The translations under genes were made by a program, and so were the position numbers. Below, in pieces: positions 8,906-17,009 of a stretch of 35,063 bases of DNA. Below the pieces are notes generated by a model. The model was given only the letters and a program-made list of their open reading frames with translations, searched no databases and had not been told where the DNA came from. The stretch covers positions 1 through 35,063 of the forward strand of contig MGKV01000001.1 in NCBI GenBank assembly GCA_001795795.1, written 5' to 3'. Positions within the stretch are counted from its first letter, which is position 1, and every line of letters starts with the position of its first letter. The stretch comes from Candidatus Yanofskybacteria bacterium RIFCSPLOWO2_02_FULL_45_18 (GTDB lineage Bacteria > Patescibacteriota > Minisyncoccia > 2-02-FULL-40-12 > GWA2-44-9).

Positions 8906-8926
8906 CCCCGGACGTTGCGTCCGGGG
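8906..8926 (-). terminator. Hairpin, likely terminator of the ankyrin-repeat gene
   Basis: CCCCGGACG-TTG-CGTCCGGGG; T-rich CATTTTATTT follows on the minus strand. Confidence 0.6.
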
Positions 8927-8944
8927 ACTTGAAATGACTAGGAG

Positions 8945-9559
8945 TTAAATTTCAACTGTCTCGGGCGGCCGCCCGAGATTGGAAATAAGAGGAATGACCA
9001 TGTCCTGGTCATCCTCTAGTTTAAATGGCGTGGCCTCGTGTGAGGTCTCACCGCTATCGTTGGGAAGCCGTGGAGGCTCTCCAACGACATATCGTCGGAG
9101 AAGCTCTTTCATCTCCAGCGTTTCCGCGAGATGCCATGGAGTGACACCTCTCCAATCGGGCGCCGCGACATCCGCGCCCTTGCGAAGCAGAAGCTTCGCA
9201 AACCGCCCCTGGTTGCTCATGACGGCGTAATGCAGGGGGGTCCACCCTCCCGCATCGTCGGAATTGACCGGCGCCCCAGCGATGACCAACATGACCGCCG
9301 CGTTAAAGTTTCCACCCCGCACCGCCTCAATAAGCGGAGTGGAGCGGGAAGATTCATTCAAGCGGTAAACCGCCAAGGAATCCTTCTCTAAAATCTGGCG
9401 GAGAAGTTCGTTATCTCCGCGAGAAATTGCGAAGAAAATATCTCCTTCGCTTGGCGGATTTGCCGCCGAAAAAATTCCTACGAAGCCGAGGAGACCAAAG
9501 GCCACCACGGCTAAAAAAACAACGATTGCGGGCATCCGCCGATCTGTCTTCCTATTCAT
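8945..9559 (-). CDS. Membrane-anchored ankyrin-repeat protein (revised start; track start 9628)
   Basis: TM segment after MNRKTDRRMPAIVVFLAVVAFGLLGFVGIF; repeats STPLIEAVRGGNFNAAVMLVIAGAPVN and GWTPLHYAVMSNQGRFAKLLLRKGADVAAPD; AAAGGAGGGG SD before the ATG at 9559. Confidence 0.85.
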   Translation of the reverse strand: MNRKTDRRMPAIVVFLAVVAFGLLGFVGIFSAANPPSEGDIFFAISRGDNELLRQILEKDSLAVYRLNESSRSTPLIEAVRGGNFNAAVMLVIAGAPVNSDDAGGWTPLHYAVMSNQGRFAKLLLRKGADVAAPDWRGVTPWHLAETLEMKELLRRYVVGEPPRLPNDSGETSHEATPFKLEDDQDMVIPLISNLGRPPETVEI

Positions 9560-9605
9560 TTCATGGCCCCTCCTTTGGGCCTTCCGAGTTGTTAAGCTAT
9601 CTATA

Positions 9606-9635
9606 ATTATAGCACAAAAGATGAGCATTTGTCAA
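9606..9635 (-). promoter_or_regulatory. Sigma70-type promoter for the ankyrin gene
   Basis: Minus strand TTGACA-N18-TATAAT. Confidence 0.7.
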
Positions 9636-9736
9636 CCTCAATTTTGTGTGCTAAAATAGCCGAAAACCAAAGCTTTTGTTAGTGTTTCCGCCAGCACTCT
9701 CGTCCATCATTCCTGAAAGTACTTATAGAAAATCTT

Positions 9737-10876
9737 ATGCTTGAATTCAAAGTTTTAAAACAATCCGAAAAATCAAAAGCGCGGCTGGGTCTTTTGAAGA
9801 CGGCCAACGGCATTGTTGAAACGCCGACTTTAGTGCCGGTAGCGACGCAAGCGGTAGTTAAAACCCTTACCTCCGAAGAAGCCGCCGCCGCGGGTAGCCA
9901 GATGTTGATTTGCAATACTTTCCATTTGCGCTTAAAACCCGGGGAGAAGTTTGTTAAATCAGCCGGCGGTTTGCATAAGTTTATGAATTGGCCGCGGCCA
10001 CTAATGACTGATTCGGGCGGTTTTCAGGTTTTCAGTTTGGGCTTCGGCAAAGATTTGGGCGTTGGCAAGATAATTAAAGAAAAAACAGGCGAGATCGTCC
10101 GGCTTGGTCAGCAACCCAAGTTGCTTAAAATAACCGATGAGGGCGTTCATTTCACATCCTTTTTAGATGGCTCGCGCCTTTTTCTGGGTCCCGAAGAGTC
10201 AATGAAAATCCAGCAAGCTTTGGGCGCTGATATTATATTTGCTTTTGATGAATGTCCTCCGCCGGCCGCAGAACACGCTTACATTAAAAAATCCCTTGAA
10301 CGCACTCATCGCTGGGCTAAAGTTTGTCTTAAAGCTAAACGCAACAAGCACCAAGCCCTCTTTGGCATCGTGCAAGGAGGACGGTATAAGGACTTACGGC
10401 AAGAAAGCGCGCGATTTATAAACTCTCAGCCCTTTGACGGCTTTGGCATCGGTGGCGAATTTGGAGAAGATAAAAAATCTATGATGCAGATGCTTGGCTG
10501 GGTTACCGAAGAACTTGACCCCAAAAAGCCACGCCACCTTTTGGGTGTCGGCTATCTTGAAGATATTCCCAAAATTATTAAACAGGGCATAGACACATTT
10601 GACTGCATTGTTCCCACCCACTATGCCCGCCACGGAATTGCTTTTATCTCCAGCGGCACGCTGGACTTATTGAAATCCGTGTTTTTAAAAGACAAGAAAC
10701 CTCTTGACCCGAAGTGTTCCTGCGCAGTTTGCGCCAATTATTCAAGAAGTTATATCAGCCACCTTTTTCGCGCCAAGGAGATAACCGCTCTGAAACTTTT
10801 GACTTTCCACAATCTTTTCTTTTTCAACCAATATGTCTCAAAAATCCGAGAAGATATTAGAAACAACAAAGTATAG
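9737..10876 (+). CDS. tgt: Queuine/tRNA-guanine transglycosylase
   Basis: ARLGLLKTANGIVETPTLVPVATQA...MTDSGGFQVFSLG...GADIIFAFDECPPP...ALFGIVQGG...FGIGGEFGE...LLGVGYLEDI...FDCIVPTHYARHG; C-terminal CSCAVC zinc motif. Confidence 0.95.
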   Translation: MLEFKVLKQSEKSKARLGLLKTANGIVETPTLVPVATQAVVKTLTSEEAAAAGSQMLICNTFHLRLKPGEKFVKSAGGLHKFMNWPRPLMTDSGGFQVFSLGFGKDLGVGKIIKEKTGEIVRLGQQPKLLKITDEGVHFTSFLDGSRLFLGPEESMKIQQALGADIIFAFDECPPPAAEHAYIKKSLERTHRWAKVCLKAKRNKHQALFGIVQGGRYKDLRQESARFINSQPFDGFGIGGEFGEDKKSMMQMLGWVTEELDPKKPRHLLGVGYLEDIPKIIKQGIDTFDCIVPTHYARHGIAFISSGTLDLLKSVFLKDKKPLDPKCSCAVCANYSRSYISHLFRAKEITALKLLTFHNLFFFNQYVSKIREDIRNNKV

Positions 10877-10916
10877 AAAATTTGAATTTATCTTCGGTTT
10901 ATATTAGTATCACACC

Positions 10917-12065
10917 ATGTCTAAAATACTCATCCTGATTTTGGTTGCCGTTGTTGCTGTTGTCGGTTTTCGCTTGTCAAAGATTAAAACCGCAGAGCCG
11001 GAATCGGGCGACCAAGCCAGCTATCAGCTTACGGTGGTGGAGCCGGAAGTTTATGTTAAAAAAACAGGGGATACGGAATTTCAGAAAATAAGCGGGACTG
11101 CTGAAATCGGAGTTGGTTTTGAAGTGAAAACTTCCGCCGCCGGACAAGCCGAAATCACATACCCCAACGGCACAACCGTCAGCATTGAAGAAAACAGTCG
11201 AATAAAAATCGCCGCTTTAGCCAAAGACGGCAGCCAGTCGCATATTGAACTTATCGGGGGCAGTGTCTGGTCAAGAATTAAGAAAATTTTGGGGGCGGAT
11301 GATTATTACGAAGTTGAAACGGAAAATACCGTTGCTTCGGTTCGCGGGACAATTTTTGCAATGAGTTATTCAAACGGCGTCTCGGACCTCTATGTTCTGG
11401 AGAATAAAGTAAAAGCCAAAGCAAAAGACCCTCAAACCAAAAAAATACTAGAGGAAACAGTCGTAGAAATAGCCAGCGAGGAAAAAATCGCTTTTGACAA
11501 TAAGGCGTTGGCCGCCGGCATCAGGAAATTCGCGAAAGAAAAGATGAAAGACGACGATTTCAAAAAGAAGTTCGTTGAACGGCACTTGAAAAAATTACAG
11601 GATAAGGACTTTGACAGCGACGATATGCTCCGCATCCGTGAGCGCATCAAAATACTTTACCTTGAATTGATGTCATCTGCCAGCCCGACCGCATCGCCGA
11701 CCAAATCTTTTTTCCCCTCGCCAAGCCCGACAGCTGAAAAATCAGCTACGCCGCTTCCAACTCCGACTCCAACGCTTAAAGAAATTGCGCCCACGGTCAG
11801 CCCCGAACCCGTCATTGAATCCGTCATCCCGCGAACCGTTGACGTCTCCTCTACCGGAAGAGCTGAATTTCTGATTAACGGCCGTAATTTAACCGGCATC
11901 AAACAGATTCTTATAGGCGACGCAAATGTCAGTTTCTTTGTGTCTGATTCGCTGACAATTTTTGTTACCGCCACCAGTTCCATCCGGCCGGGGATATATG
12001 ATATTTCAATTATCGGCTCAAATGGCAAAAAACTGACCTCGCCCCAAGCCGTAGAAATTAAGTAA
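10917..12065 (+). CDS. FecR-domain protein with Pro/Thr/Ser linker and C-terminal IPT/TIG-like domain
   Basis: N-terminal TM; EVKTSAAGQAEITYPNGTTVSIEENSRIKI...GGSVWSRIKKILGADDYYEVETENTVASVRGTIF (FecR); PTASPTKSFFPSPSPT linker; VIPRTVDVSSTGRAEFLINGRNLTGIKQILIGD. Confidence 0.8.
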   Translation: MSKILILILVAVVAVVGFRLSKIKTAEPESGDQASYQLTVVEPEVYVKKTGDTEFQKISGTAEIGVGFEVKTSAAGQAEITYPNGTTVSIEENSRIKIAALAKDGSQSHIELIGGSVWSRIKKILGADDYYEVETENTVASVRGTIFAMSYSNGVSDLYVLENKVKAKAKDPQTKKILEETVVEIASEEKIAFDNKALAAGIRKFAKEKMKDDDFKKKFVERHLKKLQDKDFDSDDMLRIRERIKILYLELMSSASPTASPTKSFFPSPSPTAEKSATPLPTPTPTLKEIAPTVSPEPVIESVIPRTVDVSSTGRAEFLINGRNLTGIKQILIGDANVSFFVSDSLTIFVTATSSIRPGIYDISIIGSNGKKLTSPQAVEIK

Positions 12066-12073
12066 CCGCCAAA

Positions 12074-14023
12074 ATGTTTTCTCCCAAAAGATATTACCTA
12101 TTAAGCGCTATCGCGATAGCCGCCGCTTTGTCCGCTCTCATGGTCAGTGGGGCTTTTAAGATGTCGCGAGAGAAACTGACGGATTTTTTGTTCACCGCCA
12201 AAAACGCGCCGGACAACATTGTAATTGTTGAAATAGATGACGAAAGCATCCGGACATTGGGCCAATGGCCTTGGCCGCGGTCTTTGTTCGGTTCCCTTGT
12301 CGACAAACTGCAAGCCGCCAAAGTCATCGGAATTGATGTGAATTTTAAAGAGCGCTCCCGCCTCGGAGAAGCGGATGATCTGGCGCTAGCGGCCGTTCTT
12401 AAAAGATCGGCGATTCCAGTAATCTTGTCGGCTGAATTGCTACCCAATGGCGGCTTAATTCAGCCAGCCAGCGTATTTTCCGAAAGCATCAACGCATATA
12501 CCAACATCGTAATCTCGGCCGATGGGACGGCCAGAAAAATAAACTACAGCAATCAGGGACGGTTGAACTTCGCCGCAACCGTCGCCCAAAAATATCTGGG
12601 CGACGGCAAAATATCTATCCCTTCACAGATAAGCCGTATTTTTTACGGCGGTCCCAACCGGACATATTCTCACACTAAAGCCCTCGATGTTCTGAAAAAC
12701 GGTTTCAAGACGAAGGTTGTAAAAGATAAAATAGTCTTATTGGGCGCCACGGCCCGCGACTTGCAGGATTATCACCAGACGGCCTTTAACTTAACCAGCG
12801 GTGTGGAAATACAAGCCAACGCCGTCAGCACTCTTTTGGAACAAAGGTTCTTTAGGGAGAGTTCTTTTACAAACATCCTCCTCGTTATTTTGTTGTCGCT
12901 TTACGGCGCTTGGCTAAGCCATAAAATTAAAAATTTTCTTGGTTTATTCGCCGCAATCGGCGTATCGCTAGCAACTTACAATATAACAGCTTTCGCGTTG
13001 TTTGACCGTTTGATTCTTGTTGACCTTTTTTATCCCAATCTTGCTTTCGCGTTAGGCAGTATCACATCGCTGGGAATTGAATACTTTGCCACCTCCAAAG
13101 AAAAGAAATTTATACAGGAATCCTTCGGGCGCTACCTTTCTCCTGATGTTATACGGGCAATCCTTAAAAATCCCGCCACCTTATCGTTAGGCGGCAAGAA
13201 GGAAAACCTTACCGTCTTGTTTTCCGATATCCGTTCTTTTACCACTATTTCCGAAACTATGCCTCCGGAAAAATTAACTCATTTCCTAAACAGCTATCTC
13301 GGCCGGATGACCGATATTATTCTGAATTCCGGCGGCGTTATAGACAAATACATCGGCGACGCAATAATGTCTTTTTGGGGCGCACCGTTGCCCAAGCCGG
13401 ATCATGCATTAGCCGGTGTGCTGGCAGCTATTAAGATGGTGGCTGAACTGCAGAAATTTAATGAGGAGCATACAAGGCATAACGACAGCTATCCTGCCGT
13501 AAATATCGGGGTTGGCATTAACTCCGGCGAAGTTACCGTCGGAAACATGGGCTCGGAAAAAAGATTTGATTATACGGTCATCGGCGATAATGTCAATTTG
13601 GCGTCCCGTCTTGAAAGTTTGACCAAAACATACGGCGTAAATATCCTCATCAGCGAAATGACAAAACAAATGTTACCTGTTCCGAGCAAAGCCGAGGAAG
13701 GGGAAAATGATGCGACTGCGCGTAAAATTATGACTCGCGAGCTGGACAGGGTCTTGGTGAAAGGCAAAAAACATCCTGTGCGGATATATGAAGTTGTCCC
13801 GCAGGGAAAAGAGAATGGGATTGTTCCCATATTGGATATATTTGACGGTGGCCGTGAGCATTATTACAAAGGGGAGTGGGATAAAGCTATAGAGAAATTT
13901 GAGACGGTGTTGACGGCCAACCCACAAGACGGTCCGTCGCAGACCTTGCGCGACCGCTGTGAAGGCCTCAAGCACCGCCAGGATTTCAAGTGGGAAGGGG
14001 TATTTGAATATAAAGAAAAGTAA
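12074..14023 (+). CDS. CHASE2-domain class III adenylate/guanylate cyclase
   Basis: CHASE2: IVIVEIDDESIRTLGQWPWPRSLFGSLVDKL; TM helices; cyclase LTVLFSDIRSFTTISE...GGVIDKYIGDAIMSFWGAP...KRFDYTVIGDNVNLASRLES. Confidence 0.93.
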   Translation: MFSPKRYYLLSAIAIAAALSALMVSGAFKMSREKLTDFLFTAKNAPDNIVIVEIDDESIRTLGQWPWPRSLFGSLVDKLQAAKVIGIDVNFKERSRLGEADDLALAAVLKRSAIPVILSAELLPNGGLIQPASVFSESINAYTNIVISADGTARKINYSNQGRLNFAATVAQKYLGDGKISIPSQISRIFYGGPNRTYSHTKALDVLKNGFKTKVVKDKIVLLGATARDLQDYHQTAFNLTSGVEIQANAVSTLLEQRFFRESSFTNILLVILLSLYGAWLSHKIKNFLGLFAAIGVSLATYNITAFALFDRLILVDLFYPNLAFALGSITSLGIEYFATSKEKKFIQESFGRYLSPDVIRAILKNPATLSLGGKKENLTVLFSDIRSFTTISETMPPEKLTHFLNSYLGRMTDIILNSGGVIDKYIGDAIMSFWGAPLPKPDHALAGVLAAIKMVAELQKFNEEHTRHNDSYPAVNIGVGINSGEVTVGNMGSEKRFDYTVIGDNVNLASRLESLTKTYGVNILISEMTKQMLPVPSKAEEGENDATARKIMTRELDRVLVKGKKHPVRIYEVVPQGKENGIVPILDIFDGGREHYYKGEWDKAIEKFETVLTANPQDGPSQTLRDRCEGLKHRQDFKWEGVFEYKEK

Positions 14024-14153
14024 GCAAGTTGAAAAACCTCGCTCTCGCCCATCATCCCCAAAGTCAAACCCCAACGGAAAAGGATTAACCTCCAGACGGG
14101 TCGCGTTGGTCAGGTGAGCTGGACGGGGCGGCGAAAGCGATGGCAGGCTTAAC

Positions 14154-14178
14154 AAAAAGCCCCGGTTGGTTACGGGGC
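14154..14178 (-). terminator. Terminator of the minus-strand gene at 14170-15492
   Basis: Minus strand GCCCCG-TAACCAAC-CGGGGC-TTTTTGTT. Confidence 0.6.
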
Positions 14179-15492
14179 AGGGTCAAACAGATGAAGTTCG
14201 CGAATTTTCTTGAATTTGGCGATGAAGTCGTTTGTTTCATTTATGTGTGTACTGATGGCGGCTTTTTGGGCTGAATACTTGCTTGGACCACCATTATAAA
14301 TCCCGGCTCTGATTTCATCTATTTCATCCAGCGTCAGTTTGGCAAAAAGTTCGCGATAAGACTTTTTTTTGTTAGCTTTCGCGATAACAGCCGAAAAGTG
14401 GTCATCAAAAACTAACACGGACGCCTTAATGCCGTTAACCACATCCGCCCGCCCGATATTACGGTCGGGTATTAATTTAGCTTCGGGATATATTTGAGCT
14501 ACGCCGGTTCTTCTTGAGGCAAACCGACTCGGATTACTGTATGTGTTGGGCATTATTTGCCCCAACCCCAAAGCGCCGGTTTTGGAAAAAGTATAACGGA
14601 AAGTCTTATCGCCATTTGAACCAAGTCTGACCAAAACCCTTTCCGCCACCATCTTGCCTCCATCTTCTGAATTCAGCAGGAGTTTGGGGTCCGATTGTTC
14701 AGTCAGGAAAATATTCTTCACAAAAGTTGGCGTGATGGTATCAACCGCCAATTTGTCGAGATAAGCATGCGATTTAACCCCCAGCTCGCGTAACGACTGA
14801 AAAGCTGTATCCGTATTTTCATTAAGAAACTTTAGGCCGGCCGCAACCAGTTCAGCCGTATGGATAAGCGGCGAGTAGGGGACATAAATTATGCCGGAAA
14901 GCTTTTTGCCTGTTTTGTCTTCAGGATAAACCAAAGCATCATTGTCTTTGAGATATTTGTTGGCAATTACAACATAGCGGTCTTGGACAATGTCGCCCTT
15001 TTTCTGAATACGCAAGTCCGAATTGTGGCTGTTCCACCAATTTACGATGACCTCATATTCTTCGCCGGAATCATTCGGGACAAAATTAGGCAGGCCTTTT
15101 GAGTCCAGATATTTCTTGCGAAGCTTGTCGGCTTCATCCATCTCACTTTCACTTAACCAGTAGCGCTTTTCAAACACTTCACCGCTATCGCGGTTCAATA
15201 TCACCAAAGCTATCTCGCGATATCTGCGCGTAACTTTAACAACGCCTTTTTTAGTTTTTATTTTCGCAGTTTCTTCGCGATAACCCAGTTCCGGTGAAAG
15301 AGACAAAATTTGCATCGCCTGACCAATTTTTTCAAGCAAGCTGAATGTGTACGGAGCATACGGATTAGGCGTAGAAGTCGGTTCGTTGACAACAAAAATA
15401 TTCCAATTTGAAAAAATGGCGTCGGTTTGCGCGGGATAAATCAGAGCCGCGGCCGCAATTAAGCGCAGAGCGATAATTGTTTTTTTAATCAT
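14170..15492 (-). CDS. Exported lytic transglycosylase-like protein (SLT-type domain at C-terminus)
   Basis: Signal peptide; FSKTGALGLGQIMPNTYSN, NIGRADVVNGIKASVLVFDDHF, IRAGIYNGGPSKY. Confidence 0.7.
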   Translation of the reverse strand: MIKKTIIALRLIAAAALIYPAQTDAIFSNWNIFVVNEPTSTPNPYAPYTFSLLEKIGQAMQILSLSPELGYREETAKIKTKKGVVKVTRRYREIALVILNRDSGEVFEKRYWLSESEMDEADKLRKKYLDSKGLPNFVPNDSGEEYEVIVNWWNSHNSDLRIQKKGDIVQDRYVVIANKYLKDNDALVYPEDKTGKKLSGIIYVPYSPLIHTAELVAAGLKFLNENTDTAFQSLRELGVKSHAYLDKLAVDTITPTFVKNIFLTEQSDPKLLLNSEDGGKMVAERVLVRLGSNGDKTFRYTFSKTGALGLGQIMPNTYSNPSRFASRRTGVAQIYPEAKLIPDRNIGRADVVNGIKASVLVFDDHFSAVIAKANKKKSYRELFAKLTLDEIDEIRAGIYNGGPSKYSAQKAAISTHINETNDFIAKFKKIRELHLFDPAP

Positions 15493-15562
15493 GTGCGTAC
15501 TCCACTTAATAATTTCAAAGACCAGAGAACAGGATAGCAGAAAGCTCTGTAGCGGGGAAGTC

Positions 15563-16873
15563 CTAGAGATTTGGCTCGATCTGGTCAGCTTTGTTTAAAA
15601 CCGCGCTGGCATAATAATTGCAAATGCGCGAAGTGCAGGTGGGTTTGCCGCTGATATAGGCCTTGGCGGCGCGGGTTTCACCGGTACGATCTTTACTGGT
15701 CGCTCCACCATTAGCAAGTTTGATGGCTGAAGCCATAAACGCGTCCTCTATGCTCCAAGGATTGGGCGGATTATGTCCGGTTAAGCGGGCAACTTCATTC
15801 TCATAAGCCAGCCATGTAGAGGGCAGAAATTGCGCCGGCCCCAAAGCTCCGCCACAACCATAGTTCGGCTCGCGCGAGACCTTAACCGTATCAGGATTAA
15901 GCCCAAGCTTGTTAACAATTGCCAGAAAGGCGTTTTTCTCCGTTTCCGCCCTTTGCGGTTTGCCAAGCCGCAGGTAGCAAGTGTACATATCCTGCATCCA
16001 GTTGCCGGTGCCGACATTTCGGCCCAATCCGGACTCAATTTCCAGTATGGCGATTAAAAACGCGGGGCGTATATTGGCGGCTATGGCCGCGAGCTGGCCG
16101 TATTTAACCGCATCTTCTGCCGAAACTCCGTATTGCTGAAGGTAGGTGACCTGCGCCCTGATTTTCCCAATGTCGCTTTGGGACTTTTTAACCAATTCCT
16201 GAAACTTGGACTCCTGACCCTTGGTAATCGTTAACAATCTGCTTTTGTCGTTTTTGTTGCCGCCGAGATTTTTTTTCTGCAATTCCTGCAAAGATTTAAG
16301 TTCTTTCAGCTCTTGCCGCTTATCTTCCAACTCCTGCTGACGCTGTTCCAGTTCGCCTTTGAGTTTCTTAATGTTGTCTATGGTCAGGCGCAAATTATCC
16401 TGCGTTGCGTTGAGATTGTTCAAATTATTAAAAAAGTCCGACAATGTATGGTTTTGAAGCAGTATTTCCGTAAGAGTTTTCTGGTCAATTTGATAAGCTA
16501 GTTTTAAGTATTGGGCCAGCGCCTGCCGATGCAGGATAATCTTGCTTTGGGCTTCATTTATTTTGCCTTCAGTGTCGTTTATTTCAATGCCGGTCTGGTC
16601 AATGGAAATAGCCAGAATTTTTATCTCCAGCGTAAGCTGGTTTATCTTGGCATTCAGCTTGGCAATCTCGTTCTCCAGCGTCCGCGACTGGCCGCGGGCG
16701 GAATCAACCTGCTGTTGGTATTGTTCAATTTGCCGCTGGAGTTCTTCAATCTGCTGGTTCCGTTTGTCAATTTCATCCTGCACGGCAGCGGAAGCGATGC
16801 CAGCCAATAACCAATAGCCGATAGCCAATAGAAAAATCGCTGATAAAATTCCGGATTTCTTACTTAGAATCAT
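15563..16873 (-). CDS. Coiled-coil exported lytic transglycosylase (MltB / SLT_2-like)
   Basis: Signal peptide; long coiled coil (DEIDKRNQQIEELQRQIEQYQQQVDSARG...); FLIAILEIESGLGRNVGTGNW...CGGALGPAQFLPSTWLAYENEV...NPWSIEDAFMASAIKLANGGA. Confidence 0.85.
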   Translation of the reverse strand: MILSKKSGILSAIFLLAIGYWLLAGIASAAVQDEIDKRNQQIEELQRQIEQYQQQVDSARGQSRTLENEIAKLNAKINQLTLEIKILAISIDQTGIEINDTEGKINEAQSKIILHRQALAQYLKLAYQIDQKTLTEILLQNHTLSDFFNNLNNLNATQDNLRLTIDNIKKLKGELEQRQQELEDKRQELKELKSLQELQKKNLGGNKNDKSRLLTITKGQESKFQELVKKSQSDIGKIRAQVTYLQQYGVSAEDAVKYGQLAAIAANIRPAFLIAILEIESGLGRNVGTGNWMQDMYTCYLRLGKPQRAETEKNAFLAIVNKLGLNPDTVKVSREPNYGCGGALGPAQFLPSTWLAYENEVARLTGHNPPNPWSIEDAFMASAIKLANGGATSKDRTGETRAAKAYISGKPTCTSRICNYYASAVLNKADQIEPNL

Positions 16874-17009
16874 AATATTTTATTCTAACAAAAAAAATTC
16901 TTTTATTCTAGATTTTAGATTCTGGTTTCTAAATGCCGATTGCCATTGTGATATGAAGGTGGATATCTCCTAATGACGGCGAGTAAGATATTAATTATAA
17001 TTAAATTAA

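Noticed and set aside
8945-9559. Ankyrin protein as a secreted host effector
   Set aside because: It has an N-terminal TM anchor and a canonical bacterial promoter; effector status cannot be judged from sequence alone.
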